Part shown: positions 45,104-55,122 of the stretch, in pieces
Layout of the letters: the number at the start of each line of letters is the position of its first letter
Numbering within the stretch: the stretch's first letter is position 1
Origin: an uncultured Flavobacteriaceae bacterium
GTDB taxonomy: Bacteria; Bacteroidota; Bacteroidia; Flavobacteriales; Flavobacteriaceae
DNA: 64,000 bases
Direction: 5' to 3'
NCBI GenBank assembly: GCA_943789365.1
Contig: CALSTV010000001.1
Coordinates: 1,054,001-1,118,000 of the forward strand
Notes under the pieces: model-generated
The model's database searches: none
Seen by the model: the letters and a program-made list of their open reading frames with translations, nothing else
Told to the model about the DNA's origin: nothing
Made by a program: the position numbers and the translations under genes

Positions 45104-46588
45104 CTACAAGGTTTCGTACACCTTTTTCAAGTCCAGTGTATCCTCCAAATCAGCTTGCAACTCCATCAAGTCTCTAAAAAGGCTTTTAATTTTTTCTTTA
45201 TTTTCGGGCAAATCAGCCAAATCATTCATTTCTTCTGGGTCTTCATTCAAATTGTACAAACGCACTTTATTGATTTCAGGATACACCAACAATTTAAATC
45301 CATCCTTACGAATCATTCGTTGTACCTGAAGGTAAGCTCCATAGATAGCATCGTAATGACTTTCTTTTTGAGCTCCTTTAGCTAAACTCAAGAAACTGTT
45401 GAATTCAACATAAGCAGGTTTACCCACCCCTCCTAATTCCAAAGCCGTTGCCATAACATCTTGCAAATAAACATCCGCATCTACTTTTTTGTTTTTAGGA
45501 ATATCCGGGCCTAAAATTAGCATTGGTGGACGAATACTGTGATCGTACAAGTTTTGTTTCCCCATAAAACCATGACGTCCCATAGCCAAACCGTGATCCG
45601 AAGTCATCAAAATATAGGTGTTATCCATTTTCCCTGACTTCTTTAAGGCGTCTACAATCATTCCTATTTGCGCATCTACATGAGAGATTGCGGCATAATA
45701 TTCTTGTCTGTGTACCTTCACTGCATATTCAGTACGTGGCATTGGCGCCAACATTTCGTCACGCAAATAATTTCCGTTTCTGATATCATGTCTGTATGGA
45801 TACTCGGTAGCATAGCTTTTAGGAATAGAAATATTTTCCAAAGGATACATGTCTACATATTCCTGAGGTGCCTGTCTTGGATCGTGCGGTGCATTAAATG
45901 CTAAGTACATAAAGAACGGTGTTTCTTTTGTTTTTGCTTGATTGATAAATCCAATGGCGTCGTCTCTTACAACTTCACTCCAATGCGTTCCACCTTCCCA
46001 AAAACCACCAAATTTCTTATCTGTTGGCGACCATGATTTGTCGTTCTCGTCGACGGGACGACCATAACCAACAGGCAGGGGTGCGCCTTCTTTTAATTTT
46101 GTTTTCTTCTTATGACCTCCCCAGGCATCGTGCGGCATTCCCGGACGTACATGCACCACATTATTAAACAAATCTTCAGCTTTCGCATCTACATGCCATT
46201 TACCGGTCATATAGGTTTCATAGCCTGCAGACTCCATCAATTTCGCCCAAGACATATCTAAAGAATCTTTTTTGGTCCAATTCTTACGGAATTTATTCAC
46301 CCTCCAAACCGTTCTTCCGGAATTCATCATGGCTCTTGAAGCAGCACATACAGCCCCATTCCATGCCCCCATATTATAGGCATGTGTAAAGGTGGTTCCT
46401 TCTTCAACAAAAGAATTCAACGCAGGGGTACTTATTTCATTATTCCCTAATGCATGAATGGAAGTGTAGGTTTGATCGTCTGTAAAAATAAAAACGATAT
46501 TGGGTTTTGTTTTTGTCTGCTCTTTTGATTTTGTTCCGCTACATCCAAGTGCAATGAGCGAAAGCAATCCTAATGTTATATTTTTCAT
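45104..46588 (-). CDS. Sulfatase (type I, formylglycine) lipoprotein
   Basis: 494 residues. Lipoprotein signal (LLSLIALGCSG, cysteine 16) puts it in the periplasm or on the surface. Metal ligands D37-D38 in FIFTDDQTY; the residue to be oxidised to formylglycine is C81 in C-A-A-S-R (CxAxR rather than the commoner CxPxR); further metal-site MTSDHGLAMGRHGFMGKQNL. It should remove sulfate esters from polysaccharides, as is common in marine Flavobacteria; substrate unknown. It is not part of the PUL, which begins 2.3 kb further on and is plus-strand. A formylglycine-generating enzyme must be encoded elsewhere. Confidence 0.92.
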   Translation of the reverse strand: MKNITLGLLSLIALGCSGTKSKEQTKTKPNIVFIFTDDQTYTSIHALGNNEISTPALNSFVEEGTTFTHAYNMGAWNGAVCAASRAMMNSGRTVWRVNKFRKNWTKKDSLDMSWAKLMESAGYETYMTGKWHVDAKAEDLFNNVVHVRPGMPHDAWGGHKKKTKLKEGAPLPVGYGRPVDENDKSWSPTDKKFGGFWEGGTHWSEVVRDDAIGFINQAKTKETPFFMYLAFNAPHDPRQAPQEYVDMYPLENISIPKSYATEYPYRHDIRNGNYLRDEMLAPMPRTEYAVKVHRQEYYAAISHVDAQIGMIVDALKKSGKMDNTYILMTSDHGLAMGRHGFMGKQNLYDHSIRPPMLILGPDIPKNKKVDADVYLQDVMATALELGGVGKPAYVEFNSFLSLAKGAQKESHYDAIYGAYLQVQRMIRKDGFKLLVYPEINKVRLYNLNEDPEEMNDLADLPENKEKIKSLFRDLMELQADLEDTLDLKKVYETL

Positions 46589-46724
46589 CTATCTTTTAAA
46601 TTATAGACACAAAAATAACACAACAGTACTCAATCTACTTACTCAATTTATTCAAATACTAACGCTAATGTTTCAAAAACGGTCTTTTTTCACTAAAACA
46701 ACTGAACAAACAGAAAAACACCTA

Positions 46725-47084
46725 TTATTTCTCTACACCCAATACTTCTTTAATAACACGTTCTAATTCTTGCTTTGGCAATGCTCCTTGCGCCATTTGA
46801 GGCTGACCTTCTCTTGGGCAAAACAACATAGAAGGAATGCTTCGAATTCCAAAAGCACCGGACAGTTCTTGTTCTGCTTCCGTATCCACTTTATAAATAT
46901 TAATCTTGCCTTTGTATTCTTCATTTAGCGTTTCCAAAACCGGCGCCAGGGACTTACACGGGCCACACCAATCAGCATAAAAATCGATAATACAAGGCAA
47001 CTCTCCTTCAAACTTCCAATCTTTATTTTCTTCGTAATTAAACACTTTTTTAAAAAACGTTTCTTTCGTCAATAACTCTGTCAT
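46725..47084 (-). CDS. Thioredoxin
   Basis: 119 residues, no signal peptide. Active-site WCGPC at 39-43 (C40, C43), followed by VDTEAEQELSGAFGIRSIPS with the cis-proline. A cytoplasmic disulfide reductase; a candidate electron donor for the ribonucleotide reductase in this window, but many thioredoxins per genome make that only a possibility. The N-terminal ~25 residues are an extension typical of this Bacteroidota type. Confidence 0.92.
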   Translation of the reverse strand: MTELLTKETFFKKVFNYEENKDWKFEGELPCIIDFYADWCGPCKSLAPVLETLNEEYKGKINIYKVDTEAEQELSGAFGIRSIPSMLFCPREGQPQMAQGALPKQELERVIKEVLGVEK

Positions 47085-47157
47085 AATTTCAATAATTTAC
47101 ATTCTTTGTTTTGGACGGCAATTTACAAAAGCCTTACAGTTGGTATTATAACCCAAG

Positions 47158-47616
47158 TTACAATACTTCTTTTATTTGAATTTCTTTCCCATGTAACAAA
47201 ATAGATTGCTGCGCTATTTTCCCTAACAACAACTTTCCAATGGGTGAACTCGGAGAAATTGCAAAATAGGATTCCCCTGCTACGGAAATAACTCCTGCGC
47301 TAACCGCAATAAAATAAGAACCCATAGACGTTGCTACCAAACTTCCCAAACGCACAAATTCAGACACACCTTCTATGGTTACCTTGGATAGTAAAACATG
47401 CATTTCATTGGCGTCTTTCCACTGTTGCCCAGCTTTCTCCATTTCCAACTGCAACATAGCTCTCCCTGTTTCATGTTTGTCACCTGCTGAACTCTTAGTT
47501 TCCGAATGCAATGCCTGTTGATTTGACCTGATAGTAGCTTCAATAGTTTGCAGTTTTTGATTTACAAAATTATTACATTGCTGTAACAATTCCCTTTTTA
47601 TTTCTTCTACTTTCAT
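47158..47616 (-). CDS. GreA/GreB C-terminal-like protein
   Basis: 152 residues: N-terminal helical part (about 1-75) and a C-terminal FKBP-like domain of Gre factors (VRLGSLVATSMGSYFIAVSA, AISPSSPIGKLLLGK). The N-terminal part is shorter than the Gre coiled coil and lacks its acidic tip, so it may bind RNA polymerase without stimulating cleavage, like Rnk. Homologues are sometimes mislabelled as 3-oxoacyl-ACP synthase. Its ATG directly abuts the dinB stop, so the two are cotranscribed. Confidence 0.7.
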   Translation of the reverse strand: MKVEEIKRELLQQCNNFVNQKLQTIEATIRSNQQALHSETKSSAGDKHETGRAMLQLEMEKAGQQWKDANEMHVLLSKVTIEGVSEFVRLGSLVATSMGSYFIAVSAGVISVAGESYFAISPSSPIGKLLLGKIAQQSILLHGKEIQIKEVL

Positions 47617-48711
47617 TTAAAACTCCAATTTTAATTGTATATCGAGCACCGCTTCTTTCTCCTTTGTATTTACATTTAAGTTAGATACTGAAATTCCTAA
47701 CAAACGTACAGAGTCCTTCATTTTTTCTTGAAACAACAAATCTTTTACCGTCGCTAACAAAACTGACTTGTCTTTTATAAAATAAGGCAGTGTCTTACTT
47801 CTGGTCTGTTGTGAAAAGTCGCTATACTTTATTTTTAAAGTTACCGTTTTTCCAGAAACCTCCGACTTCAATAAACGTTTCTCCAATTCCTCAGATATCT
47901 TTTCAAGTTTTTGCAGCATAAAAACCTCTGACGTAAGGTTTTTACTAAAAGTGTGCTCTGCCGCTATCGACTTTCTAATACGATTGGTTTTTACTTCACT
48001 GTTATGAATACCTCTTACAATGTGATAGTAATATGTACCTGATTTACGAAAATGTTCTATTAAAAATTCTTCCGTTTTACTTTTTAAATCTTTCCCCGTA
48101 AAAATACCCAATTTATACATTTTTTGTTGGGTTACTTCCCCTATTCCATAAAAATTTTCTATGGGAAGTGCCTCTAAAAAAGGCAATACCTCATCCTGAG
48201 CGATGGTTTTTTGTCCGTTGGGTTTATTGATATCTGAGGCAACTTTCGCTATAAATTTGTTTACAGATATTCCTGCAGAAGCCCGCAACCCTGTCTCCTT
48301 AAAAATACGTTCACGAATTTCAGTGGCGATTAGCGTAGCAGAAGGATTTCCTTTTTTATTCTGAGTAACATCTAAATAGGCTTCATCCAAGGACAACGGC
48401 TCTACCAAATCGGTATAATCGAAAAAAACACGTCTTATTTCTTGAGATATTTCTTTGTAACGTTCAAAACGCGCAGGTACAAACACCAATTCTGGGCATA
48501 ACTTCTTGGCTAAGACACCAGACATCGCCGAACGCACACCAAATTTACGTGCCTCGTAACTTGCTGCTGATACTACCCCACGAATTTCACCTCCACTTAC
48601 CGCAACGGGTCTCCCTCTCAATTCTGGGTTGTCATATTGCTCCACAGATGCAAAAAAAGCATCCATGTCAATGTGAATAATTTTTCGTGAAACGGTGTTT
48701 ATTAGGTCCAT
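47617..48711 (-). CDS. dinB: DNA polymerase IV
   Basis: Y-family error-prone translesion polymerase, 364 residues from ATG 48711 (MDLINTVSRKIIHIDMDAFF); the earlier ATG at 48732 adds a non-conserved MVVLFVI. Catalytic carboxylates in DMDAFFASVEQ and SLDEAYLD; GIGEVTQQKM helix-hairpin-helix region; little-finger domain to the end. No clamp-binding peptide is obvious at the C-terminus. I see no LexA-type operator upstream. Confidence 0.93.
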   Translation of the reverse strand: MDLINTVSRKIIHIDMDAFFASVEQYDNPELRGRPVAVSGGEIRGVVSAASYEARKFGVRSAMSGVLAKKLCPELVFVPARFERYKEISQEIRRVFFDYTDLVEPLSLDEAYLDVTQNKKGNPSATLIATEIRERIFKETGLRASAGISVNKFIAKVASDINKPNGQKTIAQDEVLPFLEALPIENFYGIGEVTQQKMYKLGIFTGKDLKSKTEEFLIEHFRKSGTYYYHIVRGIHNSEVKTNRIRKSIAAEHTFSKNLTSEVFMLQKLEKISEELEKRLLKSEVSGKTVTLKIKYSDFSQQTRSKTLPYFIKDKSVLLATVKDLLFQEKMKDSVRLLGISVSNLNVNTKEKEAVLDIQLKLEF

Positions 48712-48798
48712 TATAACAAATAAAACAACCACAAAGCTATGATAAAAAGCCTCTTCTTAGAACAATTATCGCAAGATTATTCCTAAAACAAAATAAAT

Positions 48799-48813
48799 TG
48801 TCTACTTTAGACA
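48799..48813. promoter_or_regulatory. Inverted repeat upstream of the PUL regulator
   Basis: TGTCTA-CTT-TAGACA, perfect 6-bp arms, 43 bp before the TTG start of the regulator and in the 144-bp divergent gap with dinB. Candidate operator or promoter part. Confidence 0.4.
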
Positions 48814-48855
48814 TACTAGTACCAAATACATACGCTATAACTTAACCCCTACCAA

Positions 48856-51663
48856 TTGAAGAAACTAATTTATACGCTTATCACGGTTATTTCCATTTCT
48901 CTAAGTCAAATTATTGGACAAGAAATACCTCCTTTAAAAAATTACACTCCTAATTCCTACAAAGGAGGAAATCAGAACTGGAAACTCTCACAAAACAACA
49001 GCAAGCATATATATAGTGCCAATAACGAAGGACTTTTGGAATTTAGAGGCGCAAAATGGAAGTTATATCCTTCACCCAACAACACTATATTAAGATCGGT
49101 AACTACCATAGGTGACCTTGTATACACGGGTGCTCATATGGAATTTGGTGTATGGAAGAGAAGCGTTTACGGAGATTTGACGTACACGTCTATTAGCAAT
49201 CAGCTAAAAGTGCCTTTGGTGGAAGATGAAGACATCTGGAATATTATAGAATATGACAAATGGGTACTGTTCCAATCATTGCATAGAATTTACATATACA
49301 ATACAGAGGATACTTCTTTCAAAATCATCAAATCTGAAACGGTTTTGCAAAAAATATTTAAAATAAATAAAAGTATCTTTTTCCAAAAAACGAACGACGG
49401 ACTTTATAAAATTGAAAACGGTGAAGAAATTGCAATCTCTAAAGACCTGGTACTCAAAAAAAACATTTTAGTCAATATATATAGTGACAAAGAGGGACTC
49501 TTATTGTTAACGCAAGAAAAAGGATTCTTTCATCTCTCAAAAAACGGAACGCTAAACAAATGGAAGACAAAAAACGAATCTTTATTAGAGGAAATAAGTG
49601 TTTACAGCAGCTGTAAAATGTTTGACGGTTCTTATATATTGGGTACCATTTCAAATGGAATTTACATACTAAATAAGGACGGAGCAATTGTTTCAAACAT
49701 AAATCAAAAGAAAGGGCTTAACAATAATACAGTATTGGATGTATTCGAAGATCGCGATCATAACATATGGTTAGCATTAGACAACGGTATTAGTGTATTG
49801 AATTACAACGATGTCTATAAGGTATACAGTGATATCAATACCAATTTTGGAGCCGTATACACTGCTACTATTTTCGAGGACTATTTATATCTCGGAACCA
49901 ATCAGGGATTATTTTACAAGAAATCAAACAGTTCAAGCCCATTTCAACTTATTCAAGGTACAAAAGGACAGGTATGGTGTTTATCCATAATTGACAATGA
50001 AATTTTTTGCGGACATAATAAAGGGGCCTATCTTATAAAAAAGAACAAAGCGATAAAAATCACAGATACACCAGGTACTTGGGAAATCAAAAAAATTCCA
50101 ACTAATAAAAACTTATTACTGCAGGGTAATTACAATGGCTTATACGTATTACATCGTACAAATGGGAAATGGCAATTGCGAAACAAAATTGAAGGATTTG
50201 ACAACTCCAGTAGATTTTTTGAAATCTACACAAATAATGAAATTTTTGTAAACCATGAATACAAAGGAATCTTTAGGTTACAAACCAACGAAGATTTTAC
50301 AAAAATTACGAATGTAAACATAGACATTTCTAAAAAGGGAAATAAGTCAGGACTAACAAAGTACAAAGGAGAAATCATATACGGTTACAATGAAGGGATA
50401 TACATCTATGATTCCATTCAAAAAAACTTTGTGAAGTCTATTTTTTCTGACGAAGTATTTACGCCTTTAGAAAAATACATCTCAGGTAAAATTATCCACA
50501 CTACCAATGATAAACTTTGGGGATTTACCCAAAACAATATTGTCTATTTTTCATCTGACAAAATAAACAACACACCGAAAATCACAAAAATTGCATTACC
50601 GTCCGACATCCGTAGAGACATTTCAGGCTACGAAAACGTAACACATATTAAAGATGAAACATATTTAATTGGAAATGCACATGGCTACATCCTTTTAGAT
50701 TTAGATAAAATTGACACAAAAGCGCATACTTTACAATTACAGCAAATTACAAAAGGCTCCTTAAACGGCAGTAAATCAAAAGTACCCCTAAACACAGTAA
50801 GTACAATACCCTATATTGAAAACAATATAGACATTAGATATACCGTTCCTAACTATGATCGATTCACAGAAGTGAAATATCAGCATAAATTAATTGGACT
50901 GTACGACGAGTGGAGCACATGGACATTAAACCCAAGAACCGCTTTTAAAAACCTCCCTTTTGGAGACTATACATTTATTGTAAGGGCAAAAACAGGCAAC
51001 ACAATTTCGTCTAATGAAGTTAGGTATAGTTTTAGCATTGACAGGCCTTGGTATTTATCTAATCAAATGATAGGTACGTATATCTGTATCCTAATCTTGT
51101 TGTTTTTCAGCATCCATACCGTCTACAAACAATACTACAAAAGACAAAAGCAAAAATTACTGTATAAGAAGCAACGCGAATTTGAAAGAAGTCAGTTAGA
51201 AAAAGAAAAAGAAATTATGAAGCTTAGAAACGATAAGCTTAGAAGCGACATTGAAAACAAAAACAGAGAACTGGCGGCCTCTACTATGAGCATTATTAAA
51301 AAGAATGAATTTTTAAACACCATTAAAAAAGAATTACAAGACACCAAAGGAACGAACGCGGTTAACCCAGTAATTAAAATTATAGATAAAAACCTTAACA
51401 ACCATAGTGACTGGGAACTCTTCCAGGAGGCTTTTAACAATGCCGATAAAGACTTCTTGAAAAAAGTAAAAGATAAACATCCAAACTTAACACCAAACGA
51501 TTTGCGATTGTGTGCTTATTTACGTCTTAATTTATCCTCAAAAGAAATAGCTCCATTATTAAATATCAGCTACAAAAGTGTTGAAATAAAGCGTTACCGA
51601 CTTAGAAAAAAGATGGGATTGACCACCAAAGACAATTTAACCCACCATATTCTAGAAATTTAA
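48856..51663 (+). CDS. Membrane-spanning PUL regulator: periplasmic propeller, Y_Y_Y, TM, LuxR-type HTH
   Basis: 935 residues from the TTG at 48856 (MKKLIYTLITVISISLSQII is a clear signal peptide). Order: two-component-regulator-type propeller repeats (about 25-640, e.g. NNTVLDVFEDRDHNIWLALD), a triple-tyrosine (Y_Y_Y) domain ending near 730, one membrane helix (about 736-757), a cytoplasmic coiled coil, and a C-terminal LuxR-type helix-turn-helix (LTPNDLRLCAYLRLNLSSKE, YKSVEIKRYRLRKKMGL). There is no histidine kinase or receiver, so binding of glycan outside probably acts directly on DNA-binding inside, as proposed for SusR-like proteins. It is immediately upstream of susC, same strand. Confidence 0.9.
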   Translation: MKKLIYTLITVISISLSQIIGQEIPPLKNYTPNSYKGGNQNWKLSQNNSKHIYSANNEGLLEFRGAKWKLYPSPNNTILRSVTTIGDLVYTGAHMEFGVWKRSVYGDLTYTSISNQLKVPLVEDEDIWNIIEYDKWVLFQSLHRIYIYNTEDTSFKIIKSETVLQKIFKINKSIFFQKTNDGLYKIENGEEIAISKDLVLKKNILVNIYSDKEGLLLLTQEKGFFHLSKNGTLNKWKTKNESLLEEISVYSSCKMFDGSYILGTISNGIYILNKDGAIVSNINQKKGLNNNTVLDVFEDRDHNIWLALDNGISVLNYNDVYKVYSDINTNFGAVYTATIFEDYLYLGTNQGLFYKKSNSSSPFQLIQGTKGQVWCLSIIDNEIFCGHNKGAYLIKKNKAIKITDTPGTWEIKKIPTNKNLLLQGNYNGLYVLHRTNGKWQLRNKIEGFDNSSRFFEIYTNNEIFVNHEYKGIFRLQTNEDFTKITNVNIDISKKGNKSGLTKYKGEIIYGYNEGIYIYDSIQKNFVKSIFSDEVFTPLEKYISGKIIHTTNDKLWGFTQNNIVYFSSDKINNTPKITKIALPSDIRRDISGYENVTHIKDETYLIGNAHGYILLDLDKIDTKAHTLQLQQITKGSLNGSKSKVPLNTVSTIPYIENNIDIRYTVPNYDRFTEVKYQHKLIGLYDEWSTWTLNPRTAFKNLPFGDYTFIVRAKTGNTISSNEVRYSFSIDRPWYLSNQMIGTYICILILLFFSIHTVYKQYYKRQKQKLLYKKQREFERSQLEKEKEIMKLRNDKLRSDIENKNRELAASTMSIIKKNEFLNTIKKELQDTKGTNAVNPVIKIIDKNLNNHSDWELFQEAFNNADKDFLKKVKDKHPNLTPNDLRLCAYLRLNLSSKEIAPLLNISYKSVEIKRYRLRKKMGLTTKDNLTHHILEI

Positions 51664-51820
51664 GAACTACATTCTACATACATCACCTCTACATAACACA
51701 AAACTGCACCTTTTTTCTTTTTCTTCATACGACTATAAACATTTGTACACACCTATCCAAACCCCGCTAAAAACCACAAAGAAACATCTCTAATCACAGG
51801 TTTTAAAAGCAAAATCACAT

Positions 51821-51843
51821 TTGTGTAGTGCTCTTGTATAGGT
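51821..51843 (+). promoter_or_regulatory. PUL motif, copy 1
   Basis: Starts TTGTGTAG and ends TGTATAGGT; 18 of 23 bases are identical, without gaps, to 63053-63075 upstream of the GH16 gene. Candidate binding site of the regulator at 48856. Confidence 0.5.
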
Positions 51844-51969
51844 GCTTTTGCAAGAAATAAAAACAATCATTTGTAATTTACAGTAGAATTCAAACCCGAA
51901 TTTCCATCAGGCACTTAACTACATTTATAATTGTCGTTATAGACAAGTTACACTTGAAGGTATTCGACA

Positions 51970-51999
51970 TTAAATCGAAAACTCGAGACTTCGATTTAA
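51970..51999. promoter_or_regulatory. 30-bp palindrome before susC
   Basis: Arms TTAAATCGAA (51970-51979) and TTCGATTTAA (51990-51999) are perfect, and CTCGAG sits at the centre; 13 of 15 half-positions are symmetric. It ends 58 bp before the ATG. No T-run follows, so it is an operator or a leader stem rather than a terminator. Confidence 0.65.
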
Positions 52000-52057
52000 A
52001 AAACCAAATTAACAAAGGATACTTATTAAGTATTCAAACAATCAAAAACCAAAACCA

Positions 52058-55000
52058 ATGAAAATTAGACTATTACTAATTTTGTTTGTCTGTACGGCTT
52101 CAGCTCTGTACTCGCAACAAACGCAAGTGACGGGAACAGTCATCTCCTCTGAGGATGATTTCCCTATTGTAGGAGCCAACGTACTCATTCAAGGAAAGAA
52201 CACAGGTACAACCACAGATTTCGATGGAAACTTTTCACTTTCTGTCAACAAGGGAGACATATTGTCTTTCAGCTATGTGGGATTCGAAACCCAAACCGTC
52301 ACCATAGGCGACCAACAAACAATTAACATTACCTTAGGCGCCGATACAGCTGCCCTAGATGAAGTCGTTGTCGTAGGATACGGTACTCAAAAGAAAAAAG
52401 AGGTAACAGGTGCAGTGGCTGTAGTAGATGCAAAATCAATTGCAAAACTAAACCCACAACGTGTAGAACAAGCATTACAAGGTCAAATCTCTGGTGTGAG
52501 CGTTACCTCATCATCAGGTTCTCCTGGTAGCAGTTCTAACATTCGAATTCGTGGTATTTCTACAAATGGAGACAACAATCCATTGATTTTAGTAGATGGA
52601 AACGTTATTGAAGACTTATCAGTAATCAACCCAAATGACATAAAAAGCATCAATGTTTTAAAAGATGCAACCGCCGGTATTTACGGTGTACGTGCTGCCA
52701 ATGGAGTTATCTTAATCGTAACAAAAACGGGTAGAAAAAACAGTGATTTAAAATTCTCATTAGACTCTTACACAGGATTTCAACAAACCACAAGAGAAAT
52801 TAACGTATTGAATGCCACTGAATATGGATTAATCACAAACGAAGCTGCTGTTGCTGGGGGAAACGGCCCAATATATACAGATATTCCTTCCTTAGGTTAT
52901 GGAACCAATTGGCAAGATCAAGTATTTACAGTAGCTCCTATTTCGAACATCGACTTCACCGCCAACGGAGGTACTGAAAAAGCAGCTTATTCTTTTGGAA
53001 TTGGGTATTTAGACCAAGATGGAATTGTAGGAGGTTCTGCTGCTAATTTTAACAGGTTAACTGCACGTGCCAATTTTCAATACGACATTTTGGAAAATTT
53101 AAAATTGAACTCAACAGCAATTTACACTCACTCCAACAATAATAATTTTAAAGAAAACGAATTAGGTTCTGTTTTATTTAACGCCTTAAACATGAACCCT
53201 ACACAACCTGTAAAAGAAGACGATGGCACCTATTCTTTGGCAGAAGGTCTAGGAGGTGAAGTAATCAATCCAGTAGCACAAATTGCCAATACATACAACG
53301 AAACTCAAATTGACAAAATCAGTGCAACTTTAGGATTAAAATATTCATTTTTATCTGATTTCACCATAGACTCTAAATTTCAATACAACCACTCAGATGT
53401 AGCGCTCGATATATTCAGTCCTGAAGTATATTACGGAAGTGGTAAAGTATTTAACATTGACAGAAACGCTGTAAACGATGACGATACAAACTACCAAGAT
53501 TATACTTGGGATAACTTTATCACCTATAACAAAACTATCAATGACGATCACAATTTAAAAGTGTTATTAGGGATGTCTGTCTTCAAAACGATAGGTACCT
53601 TTGAAAGCTATACTGGATACGAACTTTTAGATGAAAACGGAAATCCAACGAACTCTCCTGACTATGCAAACTTAGCAAATGCAACAGAGGTAATAGACAA
53701 CAAAGAACAAGAGAAAATATTGGGTGCCAACACCTTTGATGTACGTCTATTGTCTTACTTTACTAGAATTCAGTATGACTACAAAGGAAAGTATTTATTT
53801 TCTGGTTTGATTCGTAGAGATGGTTCTACGCGATTTGGGCCAAACAACCGTTTTGGATACTTCCCATCTGCCTCTTTAGGGTGGAACATTTCTGAAGAAG
53901 ACTTTTTAGTCGACAGTTCTTGGTTAAACTTTTTAAAACTAAGATTGAGTTACGGTATCATTGGTAGTGATAAGATTGGAGATTATAGATATATATCTAC
54001 TCTTTCGGGACAAGCACGATATGTATCTGAAGGAGAACTTCTCTACGGAAAAGCAGAAGGTGACCTCTCCAATCCAGACATCAAATGGGAAGAGCAAGTA
54101 ACATCCAACATTGGTATTGATGCCAAATTCTTGGACAATTCTTTGAGCATCTCTATGGATGCCTTCTCTAAGAAAACAGAAGACTTACTTTTAAGCGCTC
54201 AAGTATCTGGAATTTTAGGTGCCGCAGCTCCTGGTTCTTCTGCTCCAACCGTCAACGCGGGTACGGTAGAAAACAGAGGATTTGAATTTGCCGTGAGCTA
54301 CAACAAAGCAGTAAGCGAAGACTTTAGATTTAATGTAAGTTATAATTTTACCACCTTAGAAAATGAAGTATTGTTTGTAGCCAGTGAAAACGGATTCGAA
54401 CAAGGAGGAAACTTTGGTGTAGGTCTTGAGCCCCCATCACGAATGGAAGCTGGAAAACCTATTGGATATTTCTACGGATACCAAACCGATGGCATCTTCC
54501 AAAACCAAGCTGAAATAGATGCCAGTGCCATAACAAGCACTTCTACAGCTCCAGGAGATCTAAAATTCGTAGATCAAAATAACGACGGAGTGATCGATCT
54601 CGATGATCGTGTAGATATTGGAGACCCAATTGCAGACCTTACTATGGGATTAAATATTGGAATGAATTATAAAAACTTTGATTTCAATGCCTCTGCATTT
54701 GCCTCCATAGGAAACGACATCGTTCGTAACTATGAAAGAAATCAACCACAAGTAAACCGTACCAACCAAAATTTGGGTAGATGGACAGGAGAAGGCTCTA
54801 CCAACGAAATTCCAAGAGTTACGGCAGGAACCTCTCCCAATGCCTTTTTCTCTGACTATTTTGTTGAAGACGGTTCATATCTGCGCATACAAAACGTGCA
54901 ATTAGGGTATACGCTTCCGGAAAACATTGTTACAACAGCGGGATTAGACAAACTGCGTATCTACTTTTCTGTAAACAATTTGTACACTTTTACAGACTAT

Positions 55001-55111
55001 AAAGGTTACGACCCGTCTGCTTCGGTAGGAGAGCCTATTGGCGCCGGAATTGACCAAGGGTTTTACCCAGTACCGAGAACTTATATGTTGGGTCTAAATG
55101 TTAAATTTTAA
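52058..55111 (+). CDS. SusC/RagA-like TonB-dependent outer-membrane transporter
   Basis: 1017 residues: signal peptide (about 1-19, ALYSQQ), carboxypeptidase-D regulatory-like domain (about 23-95, VTGTVISSEDDFPIVGANVL), TonB-box-like DEVVVVGYGTQ, plug domain (LQGQISGVSVTSSSGSPGSS, NPLILVDGNVIEDLS) and a 22-strand barrel ending YMLGLNVKF. It forms a lidded pair with the SusD protein 11 bp downstream to import oligosaccharides using TonB energy. First gene of the susC-susD-lipoprotein-lipoprotein operon. Substrate inferred from neighbours as beta-1,3-glucan. Confidence 0.96.
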   Translation: MKIRLLLILFVCTASALYSQQTQVTGTVISSEDDFPIVGANVLIQGKNTGTTTDFDGNFSLSVNKGDILSFSYVGFETQTVTIGDQQTINITLGADTAALDEVVVVGYGTQKKKEVTGAVAVVDAKSIAKLNPQRVEQALQGQISGVSVTSSSGSPGSSSNIRIRGISTNGDNNPLILVDGNVIEDLSVINPNDIKSINVLKDATAGIYGVRAANGVILIVTKTGRKNSDLKFSLDSYTGFQQTTREINVLNATEYGLITNEAAVAGGNGPIYTDIPSLGYGTNWQDQVFTVAPISNIDFTANGGTEKAAYSFGIGYLDQDGIVGGSAANFNRLTARANFQYDILENLKLNSTAIYTHSNNNNFKENELGSVLFNALNMNPTQPVKEDDGTYSLAEGLGGEVINPVAQIANTYNETQIDKISATLGLKYSFLSDFTIDSKFQYNHSDVALDIFSPEVYYGSGKVFNIDRNAVNDDDTNYQDYTWDNFITYNKTINDDHNLKVLLGMSVFKTIGTFESYTGYELLDENGNPTNSPDYANLANATEVIDNKEQEKILGANTFDVRLLSYFTRIQYDYKGKYLFSGLIRRDGSTRFGPNNRFGYFPSASLGWNISEEDFLVDSSWLNFLKLRLSYGIIGSDKIGDYRYISTLSGQARYVSEGELLYGKAEGDLSNPDIKWEEQVTSNIGIDAKFLDNSLSISMDAFSKKTEDLLLSAQVSGILGAAAPGSSAPTVNAGTVENRGFEFAVSYNKAVSEDFRFNVSYNFTTLENEVLFVASENGFEQGGNFGVGLEPPSRMEAGKPIGYFYGYQTDGIFQNQAEIDASAITSTSTAPGDLKFVDQNNDGVIDLDDRVDIGDPIADLTMGLNIGMNYKNFDFNASAFASIGNDIVRNYERNQPQVNRTNQNLGRWTGEGSTNEIPRVTAGTSPNAFFSDYFVEDGSYLRIQNVQLGYTLPENIVTTAGLDKLRIYFSVNNLYTFTDYKGYDPSASVGEPIGAGIDQGFYPVPRTYMLGLNVKF

Positions 55112-55122
55112 TATAGCGAATC

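Larger units (their letters stand above)
51664..52057 (+). promoter_or_regulatory. Control region upstream of susC
   Basis: 394 bp without a gene. It holds CATTTGT three times (51740, 51818, 51868), the 23-bp motif at 51821-51843 shared with the GH16 leader, a weak -7-like TACATTTA at 51920, a small dyad TTGTC/GACAA at 51931-51946, and the 30-bp palindrome at 51970-51999. No perfect -33/-7 promoter was found, which fits activator-dependent transcription. Confidence 0.6.

Noticed and set aside
45104-46588. Sulfatase as part of the PUL
   Set aside because: Opposite strand, own terminator, and separated from susC by thioredoxin, Gre-like, dinB and the regulator genes.
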